Below are positions 32,560 to 44,400 of a stretch of DNA of 64,000 bases, one piece after another. Source of the DNA: Trichomonas vaginalis G3 (lineage: Eukaryota > Parabasalia > Trichomonadida > Trichomonadidae); the NCBI RefSeq assembly GCF_026262505.1, contig NC_067207.1, forward strand, positions 8,462,082 to 8,526,081, read 5' to 3'. Both the position numbers and the translations under genes were made by a program. Under the pieces are notes generated by a model. That model had not been told where the DNA came from. It made no database searches and saw nothing but the letters and a program-made list of their open reading frames with translations. How positions within the stretch are numbered: position 1 is the first letter of the stretch; every line of letters starts with the position of its first letter.

Positions 32560-34550
32560 TATTAAATCTTGCTGCATTATGAAGGGCCGTTTCTCGATTT
32601 TTATTTTTTTTTTTTCATTGATTTTTGCACCGTGTAAAATAAGAAGTTCGGCCATTGCTTTATGCTTATAACATGCTGTAATATGAAGAGGGGTATCTCC
32701 ACAATTATCTTTTTCATTGATTTTTGCACCATGTGAAAGAAGACATTCTGCAATCTCCGTAGTATTGTGTCGTGATGAAATATGCAGTGGGGTGTTCCCT
32801 TCATCATCTTTTGCATTGACTTTTGCACCATGTGAAAGGAGAAGTTTAACTCCTGCTATATTATTCATGTTTGTAGCAGCATGAAGAACTGTTTCTTTAC
32901 TATCATCTTTTTGATTGATTTTTGCACCATGTAAAAGAAGAAATTCTGTGACTTCTGTTTTAGGAAATGATGCTGCGAGTTGAAGAGGAGTGAAACCAAA
33001 CTTAGCTCTTTGATTGATTTTTGCACCATGTGAAAGAAGAAGTTCGACCATTTTTTGCTTTGTAAAAATGCAGCTTTATGAAGAGGTCTTTCTCCATCTT
33101 TATCTCTTTCATTGACTTTGGCACCATGAGAAAGAAGAAGTTTGGCCATTTCTATATTATCGTTATATGTTGCATAATGAAAAGCAGTTTTTCCCTCTTC
33201 ATCTTTTTCATTGATTTTGGCTTTGAATGAAATAAGAAGTTCGGCTGTTTCATCATTATCATTTTCTGCTGCATAATGAAGAGCAGTTTTTTTATAATCA
33301 TCTTTTTCATTGATATTTGCACCATGAGAAAGGAGAAGTTCAGCTATTTCTTTACTATTATTTTCTGCTGCATAATGAAGAGCGGTTTTTCCATGTCTGT
33401 CTTTTTCATTGATATTTGCACCATGAGAAAGGAGAAGTTCGGCTATTTCTTTACTATTATTTTCTGCCGCATAATGAAGAGCGGTTTTTCCATAATTATC
33501 CTTTTCATTGATTTTAATATCGCGTGAGAGAAGAAGTGGAGCGGTTTGTATACTATTATTTGCTGCCATATAATGTAGAGCAGTTTTTCCAAACAAATCT
33601 TTTTCGTTGATATTTGCACCATAATAAAGGAAATATTCGCAAAGGGATGGAATATCAAACATCATTGAATAAATAAAACATTTGTTAATATCATTCTTTT
33701 GATCGAAATAAACTAAAAGTGATTCCAGATTTTTGTATTGTCCACAAGCTAATAAATCCATTTTTGAGTTATATTCGCTCATCAAGAATGTAACGAAATC
33801 AATGTTGTGTGAAATAATTGCATATTTCATAGTAATTTCATCAGGCTTTTGGTGTTTCAAACATTCACTCATAATCTCTTGATTTCTTCCTAAAAATGAA
33901 AAATCAATGCAATTGTGAGCTATTTGTGAGTCAAATTTTGTTCTTAATAACTTGAAACAATCTACTGCTCCGTGGTAACAACATAATTCAAGTAACGTTG
34001 CTCCTTTATCAACAATTGGATACAAAGAGTTGTAAAGAGTTTTTTCTTTATCAAAATCATCGCGTTCGATGAATTGTATGAATCTTTCTTTGTCATTATC
34101 CATAATTGCCGTGAAAATATTATTTTCTGAATGAATGTTGGGATTTTGAAATTGAATTTCTTTGAATTTTTTATATTTGTATAATGTAATCCCATACTCT
34201 TTATAAAACAAGAAGCTACAAATGGTAGGAATTTTGTTGACCTCTGTTACATGATAATCATCAGTTATACGTTTTGCAAGATATAAATATGACTTTGTAT
34301 AGCGATTATTATACGGAATGATATTTAAAATATCTCTTACAATGCTTTTTGGGAAATAATTATTTGAATCTATCAATTCTGTTTTGATCATATTGTAAAT
34401 CGTGTTTAATTCTTCTTCATTTTCCGTTTTTAGCCGATACAATGCAGTATATGAATCGATATAGTATTTATAGATATTTCGCAATTCATCGTATTTATTT
34501 GTGTTAGTGTCTTGATCAGACATGCACTGAACAACATCTTTGTTATTCAA

Positions 34551-35027
34551 TAAGGAATAAATACAATAATATGCATGTGAAAAACAATGCCCACAAATTT
34601 CAGATAATATTTATCAATTTTGATTATGTTCATAGATAAAAAAGGGAACTTCATCGACAACAACGGTATCGACCAAAATTGTTCCCATTTTTTCAATGTT
34701 CATATTGTATCTAAATTGAATTTTGCATTTTGCTAGTATTACTAGCCGAACACAGCTTGCAATGATATAAAGTCTTTTACAAGTAGCTACAACATTTATG
34801 AATGCGTTGAACATAACTTTATTTTCATGTTAACTTCTGAAATTGTTTCATTTTGTCGAAATATTCGCATCAGCATCACTTATTGTCGCCTGGGCACCCT
34901 TAAGCTCATTCAAAGAAGTTCAATGGAGCCAAATGTGTTAAAAGAAATCCAAATTTTACATTTTAAAAAAACAATATTAATTTTTACAAAATATAACAAA
35001 AAAACATTATAATTGGATATATATAAA
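34551..35027. other. intergenic
   Basis: About 480 bases between the start of the second ankyrin gene and the 3' end of the coiled-coil gene. A leftward 66-codon frame (34,614-34,814) exists but has no family features. No RNA gene or repeat seen. Confidence 0.5.
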
Positions 35028-36722
35028 TTATACACCATCATAAAGTCTTGACATAGGATTTGATTTGTGGGTCTTTGGTTTAGTGATCATTGGTACATTG
35101 GATAAGCTCTTTGATCTATCTCTCTTCTTTGGAACAAATGTTGGAGCTTTCAATTTAGCAGTTGCTACGAAATCAGGTAATTTTTGTTCTGAAAACATCT
35201 TTGTTGTTCTTCGAGATGATTTTTCTCTTGCGGAAGGCTGAGCTGTATGTGTTTTATTCTCATCTTCTTTGATATCCAAATCCTTGTTCTTACTTAATAA
35301 TTCCGATTTTTCTCTCTCAAGGATTTCTAATCTCTTTATATATTGGTTAAGTTGTCTCTGCTTTGTATGTTCAATATCACTGATTGTTTTTTCGCTGTAG
35401 TTGATAATCATCGCTTGTTCGACTTGATAAGTCTTTGTAAGTTTCTTATCTGCGACATCATAATCGTCTTGCATTCTCTTCTGCATTGCTTCTGTTTCCT
35501 CTTTCTCTCTTGCTTCAATTTGTGCGGAAATTGCATCAACATGATCTAATTTTCTTGATTTAACCATCTTTGCAAGCATATTCCTCATATTCAACAGTTC
35601 TGCTGATGGTTTCTGGTATTGCTGTGATTTATCAGGTGCTGACCATTGTTGATCCAATTGATCTAAAGCTTGTAGATATTTTTCATTGAGTAATTGGAGT
35701 CTTGTATTTGTGTCTTCTTTAACTGCTTCAATTTGCTTATCCCAATGTTCATTGACTTGATCTAAAGCAGATTTAGTTTCTTTGATCTTTTGATCTATTT
35801 CGTCGTATGTAGCCTTAGTCTTTGGATTCCTACTTGCTTTGTCAGCTCTAAGTTCATTGGCAAGACCTTGAACATAAACGGCTTCTCCTATTAAATCGTT
35901 ATCTATGCAAACATCAACATATCTTGATAAATTGGTAAGTAAATTAGTATATTCTTCTTGTTCAAGGTTAAGTGGGATGATTCCTGTCAATGTCTTGTAA
36001 ACAAGACTGTCCGGTGGATCTGTAACGTACGGCTTAAGATTTGGAGGTATTTCAAGTGGTCGTGATGACTTTTTGTGAGATGCCTGTGTTGCATTTGATC
36101 TACCTGTTGTATAATCATCAGTTTGAGCACCAGCAGATTCAGTGTTATTATTTGGTTCTTGAGCAAAATCTTCTTCTGGCTTTTGATCTTCATTCTCATT
36201 AGCTGATTTTTCTGCTGATTGGTTACTTTCCTCTGTAAGAGTTTGTTCCTTTTCTCCATTCATGTTTAATTTTTCTTTAATGACTGGAGAAAGCTTTGTT
36301 TCTGCATCAGTAGTTTCGGAGTCTTTTTTATCGGTATTTTCTGCTTTATTTTCTTCAGGATTTTTATTTTGCTGTTTTTGCTCTCCAGATTCCGAAGATT
36401 GATTATTTTGCTGTGCATTTTGATCTTCTTTTGGAAATTGGATTACAAGCTTCTCTCCAATAGATTCTGAAAGTTTTGTGTCAGCATTATCTTGATTTGG
36501 AGTAGAATCTTTATTTTCTTCAGCTGGTTTGTTTTCTTGCTCTGGTTTGTTATCAGCAAGATTTCCTCCAAGAAGTTCAGAGAGTTTAGCTTTATTTATT
36601 GTAGATTCGGTTTGGTTTTCATCTTTATTAGCTTCTTCAGTGCCGTGTGCATCGCCATCTGACTTATCAGCGGTAGAATTAAGCAAAATGCTTAATCGAT
36701 TAACGCCAATTTCGTCACTCAT
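35028..36722 (-). CDS. acidic, coiled-coil protein of unknown function
   Basis: A 564-residue intact frame with an ATG start. Residues 1 to about 215 are disordered and rich in Glu, Asn, Gln, Asp and Lys, with three short repeats of the type KLSELLGGNLADN, KLSESIGEKL and KLSPVIKEKLNM. Residues about 215-275 form a compact block (RPLEIPPNLKPYVTDPP, then LTNLSRY). Residues about 290-480 are a long Gln/Glu/Lys-rich coiled coil. The end (about 490-564) is basic and Ser/Pro-rich. No enzyme motif. Such coiled-coil proteins are common in trichomonads, perhaps in the cytoskeleton, but the role here is unknown. A 211-bp piece is duplicated at 28,134-28,344. Confidence 0.75.
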   Translation of the reverse strand: MSDEIGVNRLSILLNSTADKSDGDAHGTEEANKDENQTESTINKAKLSELLGGNLADNKPEQENKPAEENKDSTPNQDNADTKLSESIGEKLVIQFPKEDQNAQQNNQSSESGEQKQQNKNPEENKAENTDKKDSETTDAETKLSPVIKEKLNMNGEKEQTLTEESNQSAEKSANENEDQKPEEDFAQEPNNNTESAGAQTDDYTTGRSNATQASHKKSSRPLEIPPNLKPYVTDPPDSLVYKTLTGIIPLNLEQEEYTNLLTNLSRYVDVCIDNDLIGEAVYVQGLANELRADKASRNPKTKATYDEIDQKIKETKSALDQVNEHWDKQIEAVKEDTNTRLQLLNEKYLQALDQLDQQWSAPDKSQQYQKPSAELLNMRNMLAKMVKSRKLDHVDAISAQIEAREKEETEAMQKRMQDDYDVADKKLTKTYQVEQAMIINYSEKTISDIEHTKQRQLNQYIKRLEILEREKSELLSKNKDLDIKEDENKTHTAQPSAREKSSRRTTKMFSEQKLPDFVATAKLKAPTFVPKKRDRSKSLSNVPMITKPKTHKSNPMSRLYDGV

Positions 36723-36982
36723 CGATTTTCAAAAAATAACGGGTTTCTATTCAGTATGTCATTCACTCAAAACAATGGATGATTAATATTCATCTCAATG
36801 CATACATTCCATTTTAACTCAAATTTCATGCGTCCTCCATATTTTTGGTATAAAATTTAAAAAATAATTGGAAAATTTTATCAAATTCAGTTGGATGTTA
36901 GATTATTAGATTTATGAGAAGTAACGTGTTAAAAAGCAAAAAGTAAAATAATATCTTGGGTTTATAGAAATAAAGAAAAAAG

Positions 36983-37054
36983 TGGGTGAACCGTGAATCG
37001 AACACGGATCTATTGAGCCACAATCAACAATACTAACCATTATACCATTCACCC
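36983..37054 (-). tRNA. tRNA-His (GTG anticodon)
   Basis: On the minus strand the sequence folds as a tRNA: a 7-bp acceptor stem GGGTGAA/TTCACCC, a D arm with TGGTATAATGGTTAG (A box), an anticodon stem GTTGA/TCAAT (one G-T pair) around loop TTGTGGC with anticodon GTG, and a T arm CCGTG-TTCGATT-CACGG (B box). The discriminator base is A. The base just before the acceptor stem is G, so a templated G-1, the usual tRNA-His identity base, is possible. Six T residues follow on the minus strand (36,976-36,981), a normal pol III stop. No intron. Confidence 0.93.
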
Positions 37055-37319
37055 CTCTGAAAATTTAATTTAAATTTTATTAATCATTTTAAATTGAAAA
37101 ATCAAAAACAATTAGTGTGTTGTTGAGTATCAGAGATAATATCTCATATACCAGAAACCACATATTCTTTTTTCATATATCATTTCTCAAAATTCTACAA
37201 TATAATGTTACTACAATCATACTAATCCACAAAGAAGGAGGAAATGAAAAATATATTCGACGTTGAATTAAATAAATAAGTTTTATTTATAAAGAAAAAT
37301 ATATAATATATAATTTATG

Positions 37320-40300
37320 TTAATTATCCATTTGGTTATATGCATCCTTGTCGTACTTAATATCAGAATTGATCAATTCCTTGAATGACATTGGCTTTTC
37401 AGGTGCCTCAGTCATTTCTCCAGTGATGTTCTGGTTCAAACCTGTTGTATCCAAATCGCCAAGTTCTTTCTGGTCATGAATAACGGAGTCCATGATCATC
37501 TTCTTTCTCTTCTGTGAGTTTTCGATTCTTTCATCGATTGTTCCTTCCATAACAATTGAGTAAATTCTGACTTGTTTCTTCTGTCCGATTCTGTGAACTC
37601 TATCTTCTGCTTGTAAATCAATAGCAGGATTCCAGTTCAATTCGAAGAATACGACAACGTTTGCAGCAGTCAAGTTAATACCATGACCAGCAGCGCTTTT
37701 AGTTGCAATGAACAAATCAGGACCATTTTCACTCATGAATGCATCAATGTTTTTATCTCTTTCGTCTTGACTTAATGATGAATCAAACTTAACAAATGTA
37801 GTGTCAACCAAACAAGGAATGACATATTTAATGATTTCCTTGATTGCTGATTCACTTTCGCAGAAAATGACAACTTTTTGTCTCAAAACTTCTTCTTTTC
37901 CTGGACCGAAACCTAAAGTATACAAAAGCAGATCTCTTAGAACAACCAATTTTCCTGATTCTTCAATTGTTCCTTCGCAAGAATCAGGACTTTCGAGTTC
38001 TGGATGGATATTTACATTCCTTTCAAACTTGAGTTTCGTGAATGTTGCTTCTGTTATTTCTTCTTCATCGATCTGTTCGAAATGGCTTTGTAAAAGGTTC
38101 TTTTGTACTTCAGAAAGAGTTGCTGTTTCTGTGTTATAAGATTTAGGCAAAACAGAGTTCAAAACATCTGTTTTCAGACGACGCAAAATGAGAGGCAAGA
38201 CTTGGCTGTGGAGGTCTTCAAGGGCCTTCCTTCCTCGCTCTGTGTCTTGCTCTGATGCGTTTGTATCGAACATTTTGTTGATTGGATTTTCATACAATTT
38301 CCTGAATTGTTCCAAAGGACCTAAATATCCCGGCATCAAGAAATTGAACAAAGACCAAAGATCTAAAGCACCATTTTGGATTGGTGTACCGGACAAGATC
38401 AATCTGTGTTCACTAGAAATACTTGTTATGTTTTGAGCTGTTGAAGAACTTGAATTCTTAATTAAATGTCCTTCATCCAAAACAATGTATTTAAATGGTC
38501 TTCCGATGTTTAAGTTAACGAAATGTTTGGACATTCCATAACTTGTTACAACCAAACCAGAGAATTTCTTCAAATTATTGTTCTTGAAGAAACTTCTGTT
38601 ATTTATTTTGACTGTTTCCATCCATGGGAAGAACTTTTCAACCTCTTTTGTCCAATGATAAACAACGTTTGGAGGAGCGAATATCAATGAAATAGGATTC
38701 TCTCCTTTCTCTATTGCATGTTTGTGGACTGTTGATATCGCGCAGAGAGTCTGGAATGTCTTACCAAGACCCATATCATCAGCCAAAATTCCGTTCAAAC
38801 CGAATTCCAAAAGAAAACCAAGCCATTTGATACCATCGAATTGATAATCCAAAGGAGAAACACTTGGTTCAGGAAGAATCTCCATTGGCTTGATAAGCTT
38901 CGGATCAAACAATGGCTTAAGTTTTTCAAGTGACTGCAATTTGAGTTCTTTCAAATTTTCAGGAACATTTAATTCGTCACTTTTTTCTAATGGCAAATAT
39001 TTAATTGAATTTGCCAAAGAATGGGAAATATATTGTTGAACGACTTTGTCGTCAGTCTTGAATCTGTTCTCGAGCAAAGAAGGAATGAAGAATGAGCACC
39101 ATTGATGCTTTCCGAACTGTATATTTGACATAAACAAGTCAATAAATTCTGCCTGACCTCTATTGAATTTTGGCAAATCCATTGTCAAATAAACTTGCAT
39201 GAATTCTTCTGTTTTTCTTCTTGCGTAGATTTCAGCAACCCATGCAGCCATTGTCACCAAATATTCTTCATTGTCTTCAGCGAAACATTTGATCAACTGT
39301 TCCAATGATTCCCTTGGCAAGATGTTGTTACCCATCACATAATAGTAACATCTCAAAAGTGTCTCTCTTGATGAAATAACTTTTGGAAGAATAGTTGTAC
39401 ACTGTAACAAAATGTTGTTCAAAACATCAGATGTGATGTCACGTCTTACTTGACTTATTGCTACAGCGAAACTTCTGTTTGGATTTGACTCTGGTATTAG
39501 TTTAGGGAAGAAACATTCTTCATGGTTCGTTGATTCTTCTGAAATCAATTGTTCAATGATGATGATTTTTCTTTCTTCATGTTTGTAATTTTTAATGGAT
39601 AAGGCAACATAGTCTGTAATGAACTTGCGGAATGCGCCAAGTTTGACTGTTGTTATCTCTGGAATGTAATCAAGTGTTTTCCTTGGTTTAAATGTAAACA
39701 AATTTTTGAAGATCGGAATTGGATTCACTTTTAATATCATTGGAGAGATTTTAGCAAGTGTAGGCTCTTTTGCAAGCATTGACAAGCAGATAATATAAAT
39801 AAAACAGATTGCAATTGGATTTTCGACACCTTTAAATGTAAGATTCTCTTTTACATTGAGATTGATGTACTTTCCAATTGATATAAGAATGGAAATGATA
39901 CTTCCAAGCTTGTCCAAGTTCTTCTTGTCACTTGCGATGTTGCTACAGATCCTTACAACGTAATCTTCTCCAAATTCGAATCCTTGAATGTCAAGAAGTG
40001 ATTTCAAGCAGTCGAATAACGAGACTGCCATAAGATTATACTTGTCTTCGTTGAGATTGATGCGAATTAATGTTTCTGACAGTCCGGCAATATCATAATC
40101 GGACCAAACATCGAGATATCCGACCTTCATGGTGGCTGTGAGTAGTGCATATGCTGACTTCCTTGCTTCGAGTGATCCTGTGGATGGTGTACCAGCAATT
40201 ATGCATTTGTAAATTGTATCGAGTCCTTCTTTGGTTGCGAAGTAAGTAACGTCTTGTTTTTCGAGTAATTTGAGGGTAATATCGAGTAATATTTGGTTGA

Positions 40301-41300
40301 ATGAGTTAATTGGATCGTAATTCATGAATTCGTCCCAAACAAGCTTTGCAACTTCATCTTTTTCCTCAATTTTACCGACAATTGGATAAACAGCTTCTGC
40401 AGCGTATGTAATGACGTCTTGGAAGATGTCGTCGTCGTGAGAACTCTGAAATGCGTTCTTAAAGTGATTGTAGATCCAATTTATGTCAAATACTTTAGCA
40501 TCAATGGCACTGCAGTTCTTAAGGATAAGCCATGCGCACAATCTGAGTTGGTATGGCTCAGCTTGTATTAATTGTTCGATGATTGGAATTAATTGTTGAG
40601 GTTTTGTAATAATGATCTTGGAAATTAACTTGCAGGCTTCCATACTGACAGGAATAATGACCTTGTCTGATACAGAAGCATCGATAAATCTATCTCTGCA
40701 AATTAAAATCAAAAGACGTACTGCGATATCTTCTAAGTAAAATTTTGGAAGAGAAATTAACTCGTTACGCTCTTTAAGACCTTTGTAAACTTCTCCTAAA
40801 GCGATAACAGCACCATGTCTGTAAAACCAATCATTAGAATCGAGTTTTGTCAATAGAAGTTCTGTAAATTGGCAAAGTTCTGAGATGTTATTGTCTTCTG
40901 CTTTGAATTGTTGATTTTTATAATCGCTGGGTAGTTCTGTTTCTGATGACCATGTATTTAGTAAAACAGGGCAATCCTTGTCATTGAGAATCATTTGAGC
41001 ATTGAATTCTTCGAACTTTCCATAGTTCCTTGTAACACTCCATCTCGAATATTTATGATTGCATTGAGGAATCAAAAATCCAATAGCAAGAGCAGCGCCA
41101 CAACGTGTATCGTAGTTTGGATGCATGATCAAAGGATAGAGTTTTTCGAGCAAATATGAAAGTTCATATGCAAATTCTTTTTGGAGGAAGCCAATTTGCT
41201 CTGCAGCTGCACGCTTCATAGCAAATGTATACTTATTTCCCTTCAGAATCGAAATAAGACGTTCAAATTTAGAATTTGTTGACTTCTCTTTTTCGCTCAT
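37320..41300 (-). CDS. MOT1: Mot1/BTAF1-like TBP-removing Snf2 ATPase
   Basis: A 1326-residue intact frame, ATG start. Mot1 uses ATP to strip TATA-binding protein from DNA. Residues 1 to about 800 are HEAT-like helices, opening with FERLISILKG and the HPNYDTRCGAALAIGFLIP repeat typical of Mot1. The Snf2 core begins near 820 (LDYQFDGIKWL), with motif I DDMGLGKT (about 848), motif II DEGH (about 940), motif III LSGTPIQN, then the second lobe with VVIFCESE (about 1143) and motif VI QAEDRVHRIGQ (about 1235). Human BTAF1 is about 1850 residues, so this HEAT part is shorter. The gene diverges from the DOCK-like gene across 144 bases. No breaks. Confidence 0.9.
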   Translation of the reverse strand: MSEKEKSTNSKFERLISILKGNKYTFAMKRAAAEQIGFLQKEFAYELSYLLEKLYPLIMHPNYDTRCGAALAIGFLIPQCNHKYSRWSVTRNYGKFEEFNAQMILNDKDCPVLLNTWSSETELPSDYKNQQFKAEDNNISELCQFTELLLTKLDSNDWFYRHGAVIALGEVYKGLKERNELISLPKFYLEDIAVRLLILICRDRFIDASVSDKVIIPVSMEACKLISKIIITKPQQLIPIIEQLIQAEPYQLRLCAWLILKNCSAIDAKVFDINWIYNHFKNAFQSSHDDDIFQDVITYAAEAVYPIVGKIEEKDEVAKLVWDEFMNYDPINSFNQILLDITLKLLEKQDVTYFATKEGLDTIYKCIIAGTPSTGSLEARKSAYALLTATMKVGYLDVWSDYDIAGLSETLIRINLNEDKYNLMAVSLFDCLKSLLDIQGFEFGEDYVVRICSNIASDKKNLDKLGSIISILISIGKYINLNVKENLTFKGVENPIAICFIYIICLSMLAKEPTLAKISPMILKVNPIPIFKNLFTFKPRKTLDYIPEITTVKLGAFRKFITDYVALSIKNYKHEERKIIIIEQLISEESTNHEECFFPKLIPESNPNRSFAVAISQVRRDITSDVLNNILLQCTTILPKVISSRETLLRCYYYVMGNNILPRESLEQLIKCFAEDNEEYLVTMAAWVAEIYARRKTEEFMQVYLTMDLPKFNRGQAEFIDLFMSNIQFGKHQWCSFFIPSLLENRFKTDDKVVQQYISHSLANSIKYLPLEKSDELNVPENLKELKLQSLEKLKPLFDPKLIKPMEILPEPSVSPLDYQFDGIKWLGFLLEFGLNGILADDMGLGKTFQTLCAISTVHKHAIEKGENPISLIFAPPNVVYHWTKEVEKFFPWMETVKINNRSFFKNNNLKKFSGLVVTSYGMSKHFVNLNIGRPFKYIVLDEGHLIKNSSSSTAQNITSISSEHRLILSGTPIQNGALDLWSLFNFLMPGYLGPLEQFRKLYENPINKMFDTNASEQDTERGRKALEDLHSQVLPLILRRLKTDVLNSVLPKSYNTETATLSEVQKNLLQSHFEQIDEEEITEATFTKLKFERNVNIHPELESPDSCEGTIEESGKLVVLRDLLLYTLGFGPGKEEVLRQKVVIFCESESAIKEIIKYVIPCLVDTTFVKFDSSLSQDERDKNIDAFMSENGPDLFIATKSAAGHGINLTAANVVVFFELNWNPAIDLQAEDRVHRIGQKKQVRIYSIVMEGTIDERIENSQKRKKMIMDSVIHDQKELGDLDTTGLNQNITGEMTEAPEKPMSFKELINSDIKYDKDAYNQMDN

Positions 41301-41444
41301 CTAAAAAAATTTTTTGCGAAAATTTTCATTGAGATCAGAATTGTTTTAATCTAATAAATGAATTCTTTCATTTTCGTAAATAAAAATTCATTTACATTCA
41401 AATTCTCTTCACGTCACTTTTCCTCATAATTTTTTTTATCAAAA
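41301..41444. promoter_or_regulatory. shared divergent intergenic promoter region
   Basis: The 144 bases separating the starts of the Mot1-like gene (minus) and the DOCK-like gene (plus) must hold both promoters. On the plus strand, TCACTT at 41,414 and TCATA at 41,424 both fit the trichomonad initiator pattern TCA-pyrimidine-T/A, 31 and 21 bases before the DOCK-like ATG (measured from the T). No equally good site is seen close to the Mot1-like ATG. Confidence 0.45.
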
Positions 41445-44400
41445 ATGAATAATAATCGTGAGATTTCCACTAAAATGGAAGGATTTATTTCAAGTTCTCC
41501 AGCTGAATTAACTACTCCTATTGTTAATTTCAAGAAGGACATTGAAAATCCTTTTCTAACAGACGATTTTAGAGGATCTATCAAATCACATCCTGATCCG
41601 AATCCTACAACAGATTTATTTTGTAAACCTGGATTAGAGATGTCAATCGTCGTTCCAGATAACACTCCTGTTATTCCTCAAAACAAATTAACTAATTTAT
41701 CAACAATGTTTTCAAATCATACTTCATCAACAGCCTCTTTTGATACACCATTTTCTTGCATAGATTCGAATGATTTATTTGCCAAAGCTGATGCGAAACC
41801 GAACGAATTTCCTATAGGCGAGTACTGTCAACTTACAATACAATTTGACACGGTTGAAGCTGCATTTGAGGATGTAGAACCAGTTATTATTACTTCCTTC
41901 CTTTATTCTTTAGATTCCAAAAAAATCATATCGAATTCTTGGAAATTCTCTCCGAAAGGATCGGTTGGCATCTTACAAGCCAATCGTATTCCATTTTCAT
42001 TCAAAAACGTAGCTACTTTCCAAATTGATCCTTTATTAAAAACCGAAAACATCTACTTCATGATTCTATTGTCTCATCCTACAACAGTTGAAAACTCCAC
42101 CGAAATTATTAAATACTACAACACACCAAATGCTCAAACAAGGGCTGTTGCTCAAGCTCATCTCAAAACTACTTTTCCGAGAGTCAATAATTCTTATTCA
42201 CAGTTCGCTTTCGGATTTATGGAATTAAATTCAATTATTAATGGTGATGATAAGTTCAAACTTTCAAAAATTTATTATGTTGATAATATCGATAGAGATA
42301 ACATCTTTGAGAAGATCCAGGAATGTGTACAAGGCAAAGGCAAAATGATGCCAATCAATATCAACTTTATAAAACTACATAGTGTCGAAAATATTATACG
42401 TCCTAAGGTCTTAGCAAAGCCGCAACCATTCTTAGCGCCAAACCATCAAGTTTTCGTATCTCTTAAATCTGCAAACATCAAATCGAACGCGAGAAATATT
42501 CTTATAAAAATGACTATCAGAGATACGCAACACTCGCGTGAACTACCGCTTTTATGTAACCCATTGAGCCAGGATGCACTCGATACAGCCGTTTACTCCC
42601 ATTGCGTTTACCACGAAAAAGCTCCGAAATTTATTGATGACTTTATTGTTGATTTGCCATTCCCTGTCCAACAGGAAGCCTACCTTGTGTTCGAGATCTT
42701 CCACGTTCACGCGAAAGTCTCTGACAAATCTGATACCCATATCGGCACAGGATCATTTAAACTCATAGACAAAGGGACAATTCAGACCGGCCGTCACATT
42801 GAAATTCCGATCACTTTAAATGGCGAAAAAGACAAGTCTTCTAAAGTTGAGATCTCGATTAAGAACAATTCCTGCTACCAATCGGATAATGCCAACATGA
42901 ACAAGCTATTGAATGAAAAGGACCTCGAAAAGTACATCCCTCTCCTATCTCCAGAGTTAATTATCACAAATTTGACTTCAATTTTAAACATTTTCCTTGA
43001 AAAGATGGAAGAGAAGAGTGATGACTTCAATATTGATCTTTTAGCTAAAATCCAAGAAGCATCCGATACATGTAGCAATGTGCAATCATTTACGAAATAT
43101 TTAGCAATATTTACAAAATATTTCGCATTGAAACAGAAAAATCCATTTAGAGGTGTCCGAAAAGAAACGAATATACAACTCACAGACTTTTCCAATGTGA
43201 ATAATTCAGCATGTGCAACTGTTTTGTCTACACCTACTTCGCTAGGAAATCCAGATGATTTGTTGGACGCATTTTTAAGTTGTCCACCTTCTAATTTGGT
43301 TCCTGTATCAAATTCATTCCCTGTACAACAGGATTTACTAAATATGACTGAGAAGAAAGACTTAAATAATGTACACAACAAACTCATAAAAGGATTGAAC
43401 AATTATTTGAACAAAAATGAATTGAAAAATATCATTTTGTTCACTGATTTCATTTTCTCTTCGATAATTAAATCAATGGCAACAACGAATGTCGTTGATT
43501 TTGATTCATTTGGTGATATGTGTACTAGTTTCTGTTCTGCAGCCATTCAAGTAAGAAGAGGAGAATGGAAACCGACACTTTCATACAGTTTATTCTGCCA
43601 AATGTTGTTTGATTTAGGATTTTTCAATGAAGCAAGTTTAGGCATTGAAACAATGCTGAAAATTCTAACAAGCAACAATGTTATCAATGATTCCTTATGC
43701 TCTTTTATTTGTTTCACTTTGAAACCTTCTTTCTTTTACATCACGATTGCCAACCATATTAATTTCAAGAAAGAATTTAACAACATGATTAAATTTTTGC
43801 TCGGACACAAAGATCAGAAAATTAATCATATAATAAGAAGAGTTTGCAGAGGAATCATCAAATGCTGTCAAACATATGAACCAAAGGTTGCTAGAGAAGT
43901 TTCTGATTGTTTATTACCTATTTTAATTGACTTGAATACGAACGCATTACCTCCAATGAATGAAGTTTATTCACTTTTGTCTTTGTTCATTTTCATTTTG
44001 AACAACATGACAGAAAGAGGACTTCAAGACCCATCAATCAACAGATTAAGTCTTTATGAAGTTGCTCATTATTTGTTGAACCACATCAATGAGAAACTTT
44101 TCACTAAAAACAAATCAAAACCAAAACCAGATTTGCAATGTTCTTCAAAAACAATAAGAAATGACATGTTTAGTTTACCACCACAAATTCCACAAATAAA
44201 GAAGAACAGAAGCCAAACAGATCTCAAGAAATTGTCAATAGATGGTGGAAGTTCAGCAACAGACAATGATGATGATTTGATTTCATTTAAAGAAGAAAAT
44301 ATTGATCCTTTGAATGAATTACATTCCGCGATTTTGAGTTTCATGAGAGTTTGTGTCGGTTCTCCAGTAGGTGATGTAAAACCAGATGGATTGATTAATT

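Larger units (their letters stand above)
30964..34550 (-). pseudogene. DUF3447/ankyrin-repeat gene, frameshifted and split by a mariner
   Basis: One host gene in pieces. The intact first part (32,865-34,550) has a DUF3447-type region (residues 1 to about 290) followed by ankyrin repeats of 33 residues with near-identical wording (NSKEIAELLLSHGANINEKD), the mark of recent repeat expansion. The frame changes near 33,055, where the piece 32,557-33,051 takes over. It changes again in a 12-T run at 32,604-32,615. The mariner at 31,256-32,559 then interrupts the next repeat, and the last repeats follow in 30,964-31,253, ending with an Asn/Lys/Pro tail. Removing the mariner and one TA restores the expected repeat phase (ARF-NIKDIVELL). 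The original product would have been roughly 750 residues. Such proteins may bind partners in the cytoplasm; the specific role is unknown. Confidence 0.85.

Noticed and set aside
34614-34814. 66-codon leftward gene
   Set aside because: Isolated, no family features, and within the size expected by chance in intergenic DNA.
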